Positions 17,083 through 25,508 are shown, counted from the first letter of the stretch. The stretch is DNA of 64,000 nucleotides from Pseudosporangium ferrugineum (GCF_003002065.1 NZ_PVZG01000003.1:434001-498000); one strand, 5' to 3'. Numbers and translations: made by a program. Notes: a model not told the origin generated them from the letters alone.

Positions 17083-18198
17083 ATGCGTGCACGCAAGACG
17101 GCCCTTTTCGCCGCCCTCGGCTGCGCCGCCACCCTCGGCCTCGCCGCCCCCGCGGCCGCCGCCGACGCGCCCACGATCACCGCGCCGGCCAGCCGCCAGG
17201 GCTACGGGCCCATCACCCTCTCGGGCACCGCCCCCGCCGGCTCGACCGTCGAGCTCTACGAGTCCGCGTACGTCTTCAACGACTTCTACGCCTCGCCCGA
17301 CTACAACCGCGGCGGCTTCGTCACGACCACCGCGAGCGCGAGCGGCCAGTGGTCGCTGAGCCGGATCCTGGACTCCGGCTTCCGCTTCTACGTGAAGGCC
17401 GGCGGCGCCGAGTCCCGCCGGATCTCGGTCGCGATGGGCATCGTCCCGACCATGACGCTGAGCGCCCAGAACGGCACCGTGAACGTCAACCTCACGGCCA
17501 ACCCGACCCAGCCCGGCCTGCGCGTGCACATCCAGCGCGGCGCCGGCGGCGTCTGGGCCGACGTCGCGACCGGCTACACCGCCGGGGACGCCGCCATCTT
17601 CTCCACGACGCTGAGCGGCCAGGGCTCGGGCACGAAGTACTACCGCGCGGTGATCGACGCCGACGCGGACAACAACCTGCTCAAGGGCCAGACCGAGACC
17701 GTCGAGATCAACGTCGGCAACGGCTCGGGCAGCGGCGGCGGCAGCACGCCGACCCCCACCACCCCGACCCCCACCACCCCGGCCCCGACCACCCCGGCTC
17801 CGGCCATCCCTGCGGTGAAGGCCGGCGACGTCCAGTTCTCGAAGATCCAGTACAACTCCCCGGGTACGGACTCAGGCAGCAACAAGAGCCTCGTCGCCGA
17901 GTGGGTCCGCCTGACCAACAAGACGTCGCGGACGATCAACCTCAAGGGCTGGACCGTGCGCGACGCCTCCGGCAAGGTCTACACGATCTCCGGCGACTAC
18001 AGGCTGGGCGCCCGCAAGTACCTGTACGTCCACACCGGCAAGGGCACCAACGGCAGGCCGGACAGCCAGCACCGCTACTGGAACCGGACGGGCTACGTGT
18101 GGAACAACGGCGGCGACACCGCGTACCTGCGGACCAACACCGGCAAGTCGATCGACTCGTGCAAGTGGGGCAAGGGCAGCGGCGTCACCTACTGCTGA
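17083..18198 (+). CDS. secreted lamin-tail-domain protein
   Basis: 371 aa. Signal peptide 1-27 (ends AAAAD). Residues 28-210 hold two immunoglobulin-like beta regions (ITAPASRQGYGPITLSGTAP, QPGLRVHIQRG). A Thr/Pro linker PTPTTPTPTTPAPTTP (about 223-240) leads to a lamin-tail domain (250-371): VEWxxL-like AEWVRLTNKTSRTINLKGW, LYVHTGKGTN, YVWNNGGDTAYLRT, ending CKWGKGSGVTYC with a probable disulfide. Such domains occur in secreted nucleases and adhesins of actinomycetes; no nuclease domain is present here, so a wall or matrix binding role is more likely. Confidence 0.85.
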   Translation: MRARKTALFAALGCAATLGLAAPAAAADAPTITAPASRQGYGPITLSGTAPAGSTVELYESAYVFNDFYASPDYNRGGFVTTTASASGQWSLSRILDSGFRFYVKAGGAESRRISVAMGIVPTMTLSAQNGTVNVNLTANPTQPGLRVHIQRGAGGVWADVATGYTAGDAAIFSTTLSGQGSGTKYYRAVIDADADNNLLKGQTETVEINVGNGSGSGGGSTPTPTTPTPTTPAPTTPAPAIPAVKAGDVQFSKIQYNSPGTDSGSNKSLVAEWVRLTNKTSRTINLKGWTVRDASGKVYTISGDYRLGARKYLYVHTGKGTNGRPDSQHRYWNRTGYVWNNGGDTAYLRTNTGKSIDSCKWGKGSGVTYC

Positions 18199-18222
18199 CG
18201 ATCACCAGTACGGTCGGGAACC

Positions 18223-18975
18223 GTGAGCAAACTTCTGCGCGACCGTACGCCGGACGGCCGCTGGACCATCACCCTCAACGACCCGGCCCGCCGCAACGCG
18301 ATCGACGCGGAGCTGCGCGACACGCTCTCCGCGGCGATCGCTGAGGTGGCAGCCGACCCCGACGCCCGCACCCTGGTCATCGCGGGCGCGGGGCCGGCCT
18401 TCTGCGCGGGAGCCGACCTACCGGCCCTGTTCGGCGACACCGACCGCCCGGTCGCCGACATCCGAGCGGACCTCCACCGCGTCTACGACAGCTTCCTGCG
18501 CGTCATGTCCCTGCCGATCCCCACCATCGCCGCCGTCCACGGCCCGGCGGTGGGCGCCGGCCTCAACCTGGCCATGGCCTGCGACACCCGCATCGCCGGC
18601 CCGCAGGCCCGCTTCATCGCCCCGTTCACCAAGATCGGCCTGCACCCCGGCGGCGGCTGCACCTGGTTCCTGACCCGCGCCCTGGGCCCGGAACGCGCCC
18701 TGCAACTCCTGCTCGACGGCGGCAGCATCGACGGCCCGGAAGCGGTCCGCCTCGGCCTGGCCGGCACCCTCGCGGAAGACCCGCTGGCCGCGGCCCACGA
18801 ACGAGCCTCCCGCTGGGCGACCCTGGACCCGGCCACGGCCCGCGACATCAAAACAGGGGTACGCACGGCGACAACGGCCGACTTCGCCGCCAGCCTCGAA
18901 TACGAATCCTGGGCCCAGGCAGCCTCGGCCACCGGCCCGGCCATCCAGGAAACAGTCGCCCGCTACCGCCGCTGA
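18223..18975 (+). CDS. enoyl-CoA hydratase/isomerase family protein
   Basis: 250 aa, GTG start. Crotonase fold: PARRNAIDAELRDTL near the N-terminus, AGAGPAFCAGADL (oxyanion hole), VHGPAVGAGLNLAMACDTRIA and KIGLHPGGGCTWFLTR. The second catalytic Glu of true hydratases is not obvious (GLHPGGG rather than the glutamate-bearing loop), so isomerase or another CoA-ester reaction is equally possible. Cytosolic; 24 bp after the lamin-tail gene and just before an initiator tRNA. Confidence 0.85.
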   Translation: MSKLLRDRTPDGRWTITLNDPARRNAIDAELRDTLSAAIAEVAADPDARTLVIAGAGPAFCAGADLPALFGDTDRPVADIRADLHRVYDSFLRVMSLPIPTIAAVHGPAVGAGLNLAMACDTRIAGPQARFIAPFTKIGLHPGGGCTWFLTRALGPERALQLLLDGGSIDGPEAVRLGLAGTLAEDPLAAAHERASRWATLDPATARDIKTGVRTATTADFAASLEYESWAQAASATGPAIQETVARYRR

Positions 18976-19025
18976 GGGGCGGTGCCGGTGCCCTCGCCAC
19001 CAACGTGCTAGCGTTACCAGGCCGA

Positions 19026-19099
19026 CGCGGGGTGGAGCAGCTCGGTAGCTCGCTGGGCTCATAACCCAGAGGTCGCAGGTTCAAATCCTGTCCCCGCTA
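19026..19099 (+). tRNA. initiator tRNA-Met (CAT)
   Basis: A 74-base cloverleaf with acceptor CGCGGGG / CCCCGCT, leaving C1 and T72 unpaired as in initiators. Anticodon CAT at 19060-19062 sits in CTCATAA, and the anticodon stem ends with GGG/CCC, the initiator signature. T-arm GGTTCAAAT. No encoded CCA. An identical copy lies on the other strand at 25811-25884. Confidence 0.95.
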
Positions 19100-19104
19100 C
19101 AAAG

Positions 19105-19144
19105 AAAAACGGTCCTCCAGAGATCATCTGGGGGGCCGTTTTCG
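19105..19144 (+). terminator. intrinsic terminator after tRNA-fMet
   Basis: AAAACGG...CTCCAG pairs with CTGGGG...CCGTTTT around AGATCAT, followed by T residues. Placed 6 bp after the tRNA. Confidence 0.8.
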
Positions 19145-19271
19145 TGTCCGTTGCCGCCGCCGGCGTCACCCAGTCCTCGCTACCACGACCCGGGGCTTCC
19201 TGAACCGGCTGGCTCCCTTCCCGATTCCGGCCACCCAGCAGCCCGGCCACCACGATTTCCCGCCGCCCACG

Positions 19272-19349
19272 GGCACCACAGCTCCCCGCCGCCCGCAGGC
19301 ACCACAGCTCTCCGCCACCCGCAGGCACCACAGCTCTCCGCTGCCCGCG
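19272..19349. repeat. three 26-bp tandem repeats
   Basis: Units start at 19272, 19298 and 19324, each beginning GGCACCACAGCTC and differing at a few bases. They lie in the 285-bp stretch between the tRNA terminator and the 148-aa reverse-strand ORF; I see nothing else there. Confidence 0.75.
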
Positions 19350-19384
19350 CTCCACAGCCGGGTGGCTCAGCAGCAGTGGGCGGG

Positions 19385-19831
19385 TCAGGAGCGGCGGACG
19401 GCTCCGGAGACCGGGCGTCCGCTGACCGGCCGGCTGGCGAATCGGGCGGAGGCGCTGTTCCGGGGCACTCGCCGGGCCGCCGCCGGTGCCACCCGTTCGA
19501 GTGAAACCGTGACCGGCGCCGCCGCGACCGTGGGCGGCGTCTTCAGCGGACCCACACCCGCCGCGGCCGCCACCGCCGGCGGGTGTGGGTCCGGTACCGG
19601 CGGCGTGACCGGGAGGACGCCGCCGGGGCTCTCGGGCCTGCGAGGCGTCGTTGCCGGTGGCCGCCGGAGCAGGCGTTTGCCGGCCACCGCGCCGGCCAGC
19701 ACGGTGGCCACCACGCCGGTCGCCATGAGGAGAAGGATCGCCACGATCGTCAGCGACACCACGGGGCCACGACCTTTCTCGGCAGGTACGGGAGCGGCGG
19801 ACGGGTGGCGACGGGTGGCGGCCCGAGCCAT
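19385..19831 (-). CDS. putative small membrane-anchored protein
   Basis: 148 aa. One clear membrane segment (VVSLTIVAILLLMATGVVATV, split here at about 25-50) is followed by a long low-complexity Pro/Ala/Arg tail. Divergent from the XRE regulator at 19915, and its start codon lies inside a CATTGG...CCAATG inverted repeat. No ribosome-binding site is obvious. No family recognised; the tail composition is also what a random frame in GC-rich DNA gives, so it may not be real. Confidence 0.4.
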   Translation of the reverse strand: MARAATRRHPSAAPVPAEKGRGPVVSLTIVAILLLMATGVVATVLAGAVAGKRLLRRPPATTPRRPESPGGVLPVTPPVPDPHPPAVAAAAGVGPLKTPPTVAAAPVTVSLERVAPAAARRVPRNSASARFASRPVSGRPVSGAVRRS

Positions 19832-19848
19832 TGGTTATCCAGCCAATG
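19829..19848. promoter_or_regulatory. CATTGG/CCAATG inverted repeat between divergent genes
   Basis: CATTGG (19829-19834) and CCAATG (19843-19848) flank TTATCCAG. A further AACCAAT lies near 19870. The site sits between a reverse-strand ORF and the XRE regulator, a good position for autoregulation by the XRE protein. Confidence 0.35.
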
Positions 19849-19914
19849 ACGCTAGCAGTAGATGGCACTTCAACCAATCCTCCGGAGTGCCGTTCCCCCG
19901 CCTATGCTTCTCGG

Positions 19915-20298
19915 ATGAGCTTCGGCGGCTATCTCAAGGAAGCGATCCACGCCGCCCGGTTCCCGACGCCGACACACTTCGCCCGGGCCGTGGGGATGGA
20001 TCCGTCGGTGGTGCTGCGCTGGCTCAGCGAGGAGCAGCGGCCCACGATCCGGTCGATCGAGCGGATCGCGCCCGTGCTCGGCCGGAGCATCAACGAACTG
20101 GTGCTCGCGGCGTACCCGGATCGTCTGGGCGGGGTGGACCCGGGGCCGCCGCCGGCCCACCCGCTGGTGCACGAGCTGGCCCGGATGCTGGCCGACGACT
20201 CGCCGATCCCGGCGGAGGACCGCCACGCCCTCGAGACTGTCCTCGATCGGATGATCGACCCCTACCGGAAGGTCCTCCGCCGCCGCCGTTCCGCGTGA
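19915..20298 (+). CDS. XRE family transcriptional regulator
   Basis: 127 aa. An N-terminal helix-turn-helix of the Cro/C1 type: FPTPTHFARAVGMDPSVVLRWLSEEQRPTIRSIERIAPVLG. The rest (70-127) is helical with no sensor domain. A TATGCT hexamer ends about 6 bases before the ATG with no Shine-Dalgarno, which suggests a leaderless transcript. It probably regulates itself or the divergent ORF. Located inside the segment bounded by the two initiator tRNAs. Confidence 0.85.
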   Translation: MSFGGYLKEAIHAARFPTPTHFARAVGMDPSVVLRWLSEEQRPTIRSIERIAPVLGRSINELVLAAYPDRLGGVDPGPPPAHPLVHELARMLADDSPIPAEDRHALETVLDRMIDPYRKVLRRRRSA

Positions 20299-20341
20299 CA
20301 GTAATTCGCGTCACGGGACGGATGTCCGTAATCTCGCGGGT

Positions 20342-20881
20342 ATGACTGCGCGGGCCGAAGCCGATCGCGTACCAACCGTGAACGGACTGCACCTTCAGAT
20401 GAGCAAGCTGCTCGTCTGCTGCCTCATCGTCGCGATCGCCGCCACGGGCGCGCTGGCCATCACGTCCATCGCGGCCTTCCCCGAGAAGCCGGGCCCACCG
20501 CCGGGCAACCCGGCCGGCCTGCCACCGGGCCCCCCGCCGAACGTCCAGGCGGTCGCCGTGATCGTCCTGGTCACCGGCATCTTCGTCCTAGCCTGGCTGG
20601 CGGTCCTCGTGGTCTTCGCCCGCGACCAGATCCTCCAGCGCCTCGGCGAGGAACGCGCCGAAACGGCAGACCCCGAGCAGATCAAGACCCTTCTGACCGA
20701 GGTACGCGCCCAGCTCGCCACGGACCGCGAACGCGAATGGCAGATCATCAGCGAACGCCTCGCGGAGTACGGCGAACAACGCGAAACCGACGGCTACCTC
20801 AACGGCATGCGCGTGGCGACGGCCGACCAGCCGGTGGACGCGAACGTCCGCTCCCTGCGCCGCCCGCCGACCCAGCGCTGA
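20342..20881 (+). CDS. two-TM membrane protein with coiled-coil tail, unknown function
   Basis: 179 aa. TM1 about 22-45 and TM2 about 72-95 flank an exported Pro/Gly-rich loop (PGPPPGNPAGLPPGPPP). The cytosolic part (100-179) is charged and helical, probably coiled coil (QRLGEERAETADPEQIKTL). Family unknown to me. Start ATG at 20342 follows GCGGGT, a weak ribosome site. The methyltransferase gene follows after 10 bp, so they may be one transcript. Confidence 0.65.
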   Translation: MTARAEADRVPTVNGLHLQMSKLLVCCLIVAIAATGALAITSIAAFPEKPGPPPGNPAGLPPGPPPNVQAVAVIVLVTGIFVLAWLAVLVVFARDQILQRLGEERAETADPEQIKTLLTEVRAQLATDREREWQIISERLAEYGEQRETDGYLNGMRVATADQPVDANVRSLRRPPTQR

Positions 20882-20891
20882 GCCGCCCACC

Positions 20892-21503
20892 ATGGACGAA
20901 AAGCAGGTCCGCGACGCCTACGCGTCCATAGCGGACCTCTACATAGACCTTTACGGTACGAGCGAGCAGTCCCTCCCCGCCGACCTGGCCTTCATCCGCC
21001 GCCACCTGTCGATCCGCCCCGGCACAGTGCTCGACGTAGGCTGCGGCCCCGGCCACCTCACCGCCTACCTCCGGTCGCTGAACGTCGACGCCGTCGGCAT
21101 CGACCTGGTCCCCGAGTTCATCGCCCACGCGAAGGCAACCCACCCCACCGGCACCTACCACGTAGGAACCATGCAAAGCCTCGACGCGGCGGACAACTCC
21201 ATCGCCGGCATCCTGGCCTCCTATTCGCTCATCCACATCCCACCGCAGGACCTGGACGAGGTCCTCACCGAACTCCGCCGGGTCCTGAAACCGGCTGGCA
21301 AGCTCGTGGCCGGCCTCTTCGACGCCGACGACCGCACGGAACCCTTCGACCACAAGGTCGCCAGGGCGTATCGCTGGCCCATCGGCGAGTTCTCCCAACG
21401 CCTGGCCGAGGCGGGCTTCACGGAAGTCGAACACGAACGCCGCCCGGGCAGCGCCACCCACCGCCCCGTCGCCATGATCGCAGCGGTCCTGAACAACCCC
21501 TGA
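20892..21503 (+). CDS. class I SAM-dependent methyltransferase
   Basis: 203 aa. SAM motif I VLDVGCGPGHL, then VDAVGIDLVPEFI and SYSLIHIPPQDLDEVL, typical of methyltransferase family 11/25. Ends ATHRPVAMIAAVLNNP. Substrate unknown. Reads convergently toward the membrane-protein end of the nucleosidase operon, with 87 bp between stops and no clear terminator. Confidence 0.88.
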   Translation: MDEKQVRDAYASIADLYIDLYGTSEQSLPADLAFIRRHLSIRPGTVLDVGCGPGHLTAYLRSLNVDAVGIDLVPEFIAHAKATHPTGTYHVGTMQSLDAADNSIAGILASYSLIHIPPQDLDEVLTELRRVLKPAGKLVAGLFDADDRTEPFDHKVARAYRWPIGEFSQRLAEAGFTEVEHERRPGSATHRPVAMIAAVLNNP

Positions 21504-21590
21504 TCCGAACCGACGACACGTCCAGCGTCACCGGCAGATGGTCGCCTGCACCGCGATCATGCGACCCCGGTCCGGCAGCGCAGCAGAGGA

Positions 21591-23600
21591 TCAGTCGTCC
21601 ATCGCCGCGACGAGGCGCCTGAGACCGGCGCGCTCCCGGCGGTGCTCGTGGGTGATCCACTCCTTGCCCTCTGCGGCGATGCCCTCCAACACGTGCAGGG
21701 TGCGTTCGAGGCCAGAAGCGTCGAGCGACACCCGATAGGCGATGCGGTCGTCGTCGCCGAACTCCGGCATGCCCGGCCATTCACCGGTGATCGTCAGTTC
21801 GTCCCGGGGATTGTTCGTCAGGGTCAGGGACAGCTTCTTCTCGCCGCTGCGGGCATCCACCACGTTCGCCGCCACGACTGAGTTGTACTGGTAGGTGAGG
21901 CGCTGTTGGTCGCCGAACTCCATGGTCTCGAAGTCGAGGGTGACCTTGACCTGGCGGACGCCGTCCTTGGTGAGCAGGAAGAGCAGAAGTTTGTACTGCG
22001 AGTAGCGCCACGGCCCTTTGCGGACCCTGGCCCGTTTGCACCGCGGCACGGGAGCCTCGATGAAGGCATGCGCGATCACGTCCTGTGCGGCCAGGCGGTA
22101 TTGCCGCAGCGCGTCCTCGACCAAGACCTTGCGATCGCAGTCAAGCCAGTGCGCCATCTCCGCGTCGGTCGGCTTTGACGCCAGCTTGCGCACCCACCTG
22201 TCGTACGCCGACCTCCGGTCCTCGAAGTCGCGCCGAGCCCGGATCAGGTCATCGCGGTGACGGTGGCCCTCGAGAAGGATCGCGAGCCAGCCGCGGATGG
22301 CGAGTCGAGTCCCTACCACCACGCCGACCGTCGCGATCACCGTTGTGAACGGCGCCTCGACGAGGGCTTGCCACAGTAGCAGCGGCCCGGCCACGGCCAC
22401 GGTAAATACGGCCGAGCCGTACGCGATCCGCGTCGAGGGCGACACCCGGCAGCTCCGAGGCTCCGCCGTCAGTTCACCGCTGAGCCACTGCCGCTTGACG
22501 TCGCTGGCGAGGAATCTCACCAGCCAGGCGACGTGCTTGGCCTCGACCCCCTGCTCTCGATACAGCTCGACCAGCTCGTTGCGGAGGGTCTGCCGGATTC
22601 CGGCGGTCTCCGCCAGCCAGGTCTCCCGCGCCGCGCCCGACGGCAGGTAGCGACCGAAGTAGCGGTCGAACAGGCGGTCCATTCCCGAGGCGAAACGGTC
22701 GGACTGGGCAGGAGTACGCCGGGGCGTGAAGGTGAGACGCTGACGAGCCATCCGGCGTCGGTGCCGGGCCAGCCTGATCGTGAAGCCCGTGCGGACCGCC
22801 ACGGTGGCAGCTCCAAGGACCGCCAGCAGATAGCCGGCCGAGCGGAGCCATGCGTGAGCCCACGCGTACCGAATCACCACGAGGCCGGTCACGAGGAGCA
22901 GGGCCGAGCCGCCGAGAGCGCGTAGATAATCCTTGGCGCCGAGCCGGATCGGAGGTGGTGGCACCTCCCGGGGATGAGCCGGCTTGGGCTGGAAGAACTT
23001 CCAGACCCGCTCCGCCCGGTCGTTGGCTGTCCTGTCACGCCGGGCGGTGGCGAACGTCTTCTGCCAGGTCCAGTCCTGGTGCGGGCCGGCCAGGAAGACT
23101 TCGAGGTGATTGAGGATGCTTTCCTGAAGTGGCGGGTTGAGCGATTCGAACTCCTTGACCACCACACCGATCGCGGCGGGGTCAGGAGACTCCGCTGTGG
23201 TCTGCGGCAACGAGTCCAGCAGTGAGCTGACGGCGTTGATGCCTCGTGCCCACGGATCTTCGGAATGCTCGGCCGCCCAGCGGCGGACGTGGGCCAGCCG
23301 GGCGAGTTCCTGGTCCGTCAAGCTCTGCACGGTACGGCCGCTCAGGAGCGCGAGCGCGAGATAGAAGTAGGCCCGGGAGTTCCGGTAGCCCCGGGCGACC
23401 GCCTTCATGATCAGCTCTCTCGCCTCGGGCGGCGCGCTGATCTCCAGGTAGCGGCGGCCGACCTCAAACTGCCGCTCCGGCGGATCCTCGTCACTGACAT
23501 GGTATCCGCCCTCGATGTGGACCTCCTGGGCCTGGAAGCCCACGTTGGCCTGGCCATCCGCGACGTTGGTAAACGCTTTCTCCTGCGGGCCGGCGGTCAT
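21591..23600 (-). CDS. four-TM protein with N-terminal amyloid-like motif and TPR-like repeat; candidate effector or sensor
   Basis: 669 aa. Residues 16-35 read GQANVGFQAQEVHIEGGYHV, almost matching the motif in the upstream nucleosidase. Residues about 45-95 look like TPR-type helices (EVGRRYLEISAPPEARELIM, RAYFYLALALL). Membrane helices are predicted at about 229-247, 253-272, 392-412 and 418-438, with a charged cytosolic section between the pairs. The last 140 residues are beta-rich (QVKVTLDFETMEFGDQQ, KKLSLTLTNNPRDELTITG). No known family recognised for the whole protein. ATG overlaps the nucleosidase stop by four bases. By analogy with motif-coupled conflict systems, it could be a membrane effector recruited by, or a sensor signalling to, the nucleosidase. 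Confidence 0.85.
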   Translation of the reverse strand: MTAGPQEKAFTNVADGQANVGFQAQEVHIEGGYHVSDEDPPERQFEVGRRYLEISAPPEARELIMKAVARGYRNSRAYFYLALALLSGRTVQSLTDQELARLAHVRRWAAEHSEDPWARGINAVSSLLDSLPQTTAESPDPAAIGVVVKEFESLNPPLQESILNHLEVFLAGPHQDWTWQKTFATARRDRTANDRAERVWKFFQPKPAHPREVPPPPIRLGAKDYLRALGGSALLLVTGLVVIRYAWAHAWLRSAGYLLAVLGAATVAVRTGFTIRLARHRRRMARQRLTFTPRRTPAQSDRFASGMDRLFDRYFGRYLPSGAARETWLAETAGIRQTLRNELVELYREQGVEAKHVAWLVRFLASDVKRQWLSGELTAEPRSCRVSPSTRIAYGSAVFTVAVAGPLLLWQALVEAPFTTVIATVGVVVGTRLAIRGWLAILLEGHRHRDDLIRARRDFEDRRSAYDRWVRKLASKPTDAEMAHWLDCDRKVLVEDALRQYRLAAQDVIAHAFIEAPVPRCKRARVRKGPWRYSQYKLLLFLLTKDGVRQVKVTLDFETMEFGDQQRLTYQYNSVVAANVVDARSGEKKLSLTLTNNPRDELTITGEWPGMPEFGDDDRIAYRVSLDASGLERTLHVLEGIAAEGKEWITHEHRRERAGLRRLVAAMDD

Positions 23601-24748
23601 GACATACCCCGCAGCGCCGACATGAGCCCGGCGACCCGCGTCGCGAGGTCTGTCCAGTCCAGCAGCAGGCCGCGCAGCTTCCGCAGGGCTGTGGTCGCGC
23701 GGCTCCGCGCGTTTGCGTCGGCCGGAGGCACGTCGGCGGCGGCGGTGTCGATCTCCTGTTCTGCCGCGCGGTAGGTGTCTGTGTCCACGTCACCCGCCTC
23801 GTGGGCCTTGCGGAGCAAGGCGCGCAGGTCCGCGATCTGGTCATGGAATTCCTCCCGGGCAGGATTGCCCGGCGCGCCGTAGACGGTCGCCTGGTGAACG
23901 GTGTGTGCTTGGAATCCGACGTGGGCGTTGCCTTTGGCGACGTTTCTGACCGAGCCGGGCATTGACGCATCACCTGTTCCTTTCCGAGGACGGCGAGGGG
24001 AGGAGCCGTTCTGAGGTCCGAGCTCCCGGGCAAGCGCGAGGGCGAAGGCCGCGGCGTTGGCGGCAGCACGCGGCTGCCAGTTCTCGCCGTCGGTGTGAAC
24101 CTTGGTTCCGTCGGCACGATCACTGATGCCGCGGACGACGACGGCCGGCAGAGAGCGGTTCAGGTGGGCCGCCTGGGCGACTCCGGCCGACTCCATCTCC
24201 ACTGCGAGCGCATCGTTGTAGTGGTCCCGGATGCGCGCTGCCTCGGGCGAGGACGCCGAGTCCAGGACGACCTCCCCGGCGGCGATCGGCCCGAACCGCA
24301 CCTTGGGAACACCTCCGGTGAGGCCCGTCGCCCAGCCTTGTTCCCGCTCCAGATGCCGGGCGAGCTGATCACAGGCATGAGGGATCTCCCACACGCGAGG
24401 CCGGATGCGGAACGCGTCGCTCTCGCTGGTGCCGCCGTGGTACGCGTACACGTGGGTGGCCACGACGACGTCGCCGAGACCGATAGAGGGCCAGAGCGCC
24501 CCGGCCACACCGGTGAAAATGACCGCTTCCGGATCGAACTCGGTCATGGCGCGCTCGGCGATGACGGCGGAGGGGTGGTTGCCCTTGCCGACGAGGCCGA
24601 GAACGATCTCGCAGGAGCTTCCGGTCATGGTGCCGCGCTCGAAGCGCGTGCCCATCGGATGCACGTGCGGCTCGACCCCTGTGAGACGTTCGCGGACTGC
24701 GTCGTACTCGAGGTCCAGTGCGGTGAGCACGACCACGGGCCTGGTCAT
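23597..24748 (-). CDS. phosphorylase-superfamily nucleosidase with amyloid-like motif and helical C-terminal domain
   Basis: 383 aa. Residues 1-240 are a PNP_UDP_1 (MTA/SAH-nucleosidase-like) domain: VLTALDLEYDAVRERL, GLVGKGNHPSA, FTGVAGALWPSIGLGDVVVA, LAVEMESAGVAQAAH and VRGISDRADG with the catalytic-type Asp. Residues 273-291 read GNAHVGFQAHTVHQATVYG, shared with the next gene. The final 90 residues form an alpha-helical domain (FHDQIADLRALLRKAHEAG, ATTALRKLRGLL), resembling small effector-associated helical domains of actinomycetes (DUF5955-like, from memory). It likely cleaves a nucleoside or nucleotide on activation, as nucleosidase effectors do in other defence systems. Overlaps both neighbours by four bases. 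Confidence 0.85.
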   Translation of the reverse strand: MTRPVVVLTALDLEYDAVRERLTGVEPHVHPMGTRFERGTMTGSSCEIVLGLVGKGNHPSAVIAERAMTEFDPEAVIFTGVAGALWPSIGLGDVVVATHVYAYHGGTSESDAFRIRPRVWEIPHACDQLARHLEREQGWATGLTGGVPKVRFGPIAAGEVVLDSASSPEAARIRDHYNDALAVEMESAGVAQAAHLNRSLPAVVVRGISDRADGTKVHTDGENWQPRAAANAAAFALALARELGPQNGSSPRRPRKGTGDASMPGSVRNVAKGNAHVGFQAHTVHQATVYGAPGNPAREEFHDQIADLRALLRKAHEAGDVDTDTYRAAEQEIDTAAADVPPADANARSRATTALRKLRGLLLDWTDLATRVAGLMSALRGMS

Positions 24749-25476
24749 CTCTTGCCTCCTCCGGCTGCGGTTGTCGGAACCGTGCGGATCATGGGTGGGT
24801 ACAGGTCCCGGCGCGGGCCGGCGCGGTAGACGCGGGCCGGGCGTCCGGTCCCGGTGGAGCGGGGCGGACCGGCAGGGATCACGAAGCCCTTCGTGCCCTG
24901 GACCTTGCGGTAGAAGTTGCGAGGGTCGAGCGGTGTGCCCCAGACGGCCTCGTAGACCTGCTGCAACTCCGTAAGGGTGAAGACCTCAGGGCAGAACGCG
25001 GTGGCGAGCCCTGTGTGCTCCAGCTTGGAGCGGGCACGCTCAACCCCCTCGGCGACGATGCGCAGGTGGTCGAAGGCGAGCGGCACCCGCTCGGCGAGCA
25101 CGTCGTCGACCGGCGTCCACTCGGCGGCAGCGGCGTCGGTTCCGGCGACGGGCTCGGGAAGACGCGGCACGACGGCCAGGTGCGCGACGGAGACCACCCG
25201 TCCACGAGGGTCACGGTCGGGCTCACCGTAGGTGCCGAGCTGCTCGAGGTGTGGGATGTCGGTAAGCCCTGCCTCCTCGCGCAATTCCCGGCGGGCGGCG
25301 CTAAGGATGTCCTCGCGTTCATCGGCGAGGAACCCACCCGGTAACGCTGCCCTCCCAACGAACGGCTCAATGCCGCGTCGTACGAGAAGGAGGTGTAGAC
25401 GGCCACCGCGCAGGGTGAGGATGACGAGATCGACGGCGAGCAGGATCCGCGGCGGTTCCCAGGTGTCATCATGCAC
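24745..25476 (-). CDS. Nudix-domain transcriptional regulator (NrtR family)
   Basis: 243 aa. Residues 10-145 are a Nudix fold (LLAVDLVILTL, ALPGGFLADERE, AARRELREEAGL); residues 160-230 form the winged helix of NrtR-type regulators (FTLTELQQVYEAVWGT, NFYRKVQGTKGF). The Nudix box is off by one residue (Phe where the first Gly of GX5E should be), which suggests ligand sensing rather than hydrolysis. NrtR proteins bind ADP-ribose and repress NAD genes. Here the regulator heads an operon with a nucleosidase and a TM protein. The 15-bp palindrome at 25494 lies just upstream of its start. Confidence 0.88.
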   Translation of the reverse strand: MHDDTWEPPRILLAVDLVILTLRGGRLHLLLVRRGIEPFVGRAALPGGFLADEREDILSAARRELREEAGLTDIPHLEQLGTYGEPDRDPRGRVVSVAHLAVVPRLPEPVAGTDAAAAEWTPVDDVLAERVPLAFDHLRIVAEGVERARSKLEHTGLATAFCPEVFTLTELQQVYEAVWGTPLDPRNFYRKVQGTKGFVIPAGPPRSTGTGRPARVYRAGPRRDLYPPMIRTVPTTAAGGGKR

Positions 25477-25493
25477 AGCTCGACCGTACCTTT

Positions 25494-25508
25494 TTGTCGA
25501 GTCGACAA
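25494..25508. promoter_or_regulatory. 15-bp palindrome, predicted operator of the Nudix regulator
   Basis: TTGTCGA (25494-25500), central G, TCGACAA (25502-25508): a perfect inverted repeat 18 bp before the regulator start. GTACC and GGTACC flank it. It sits where the -10 or start site of the operon should be, so self-repression is likely. Confidence 0.6.

Noticed and set aside
19059..19877. 272-codon reverse frame ending in FFVAGTGFEPATSGL
   Set aside because: Its end translates the tRNA antisense, a well-known false protein in databases.
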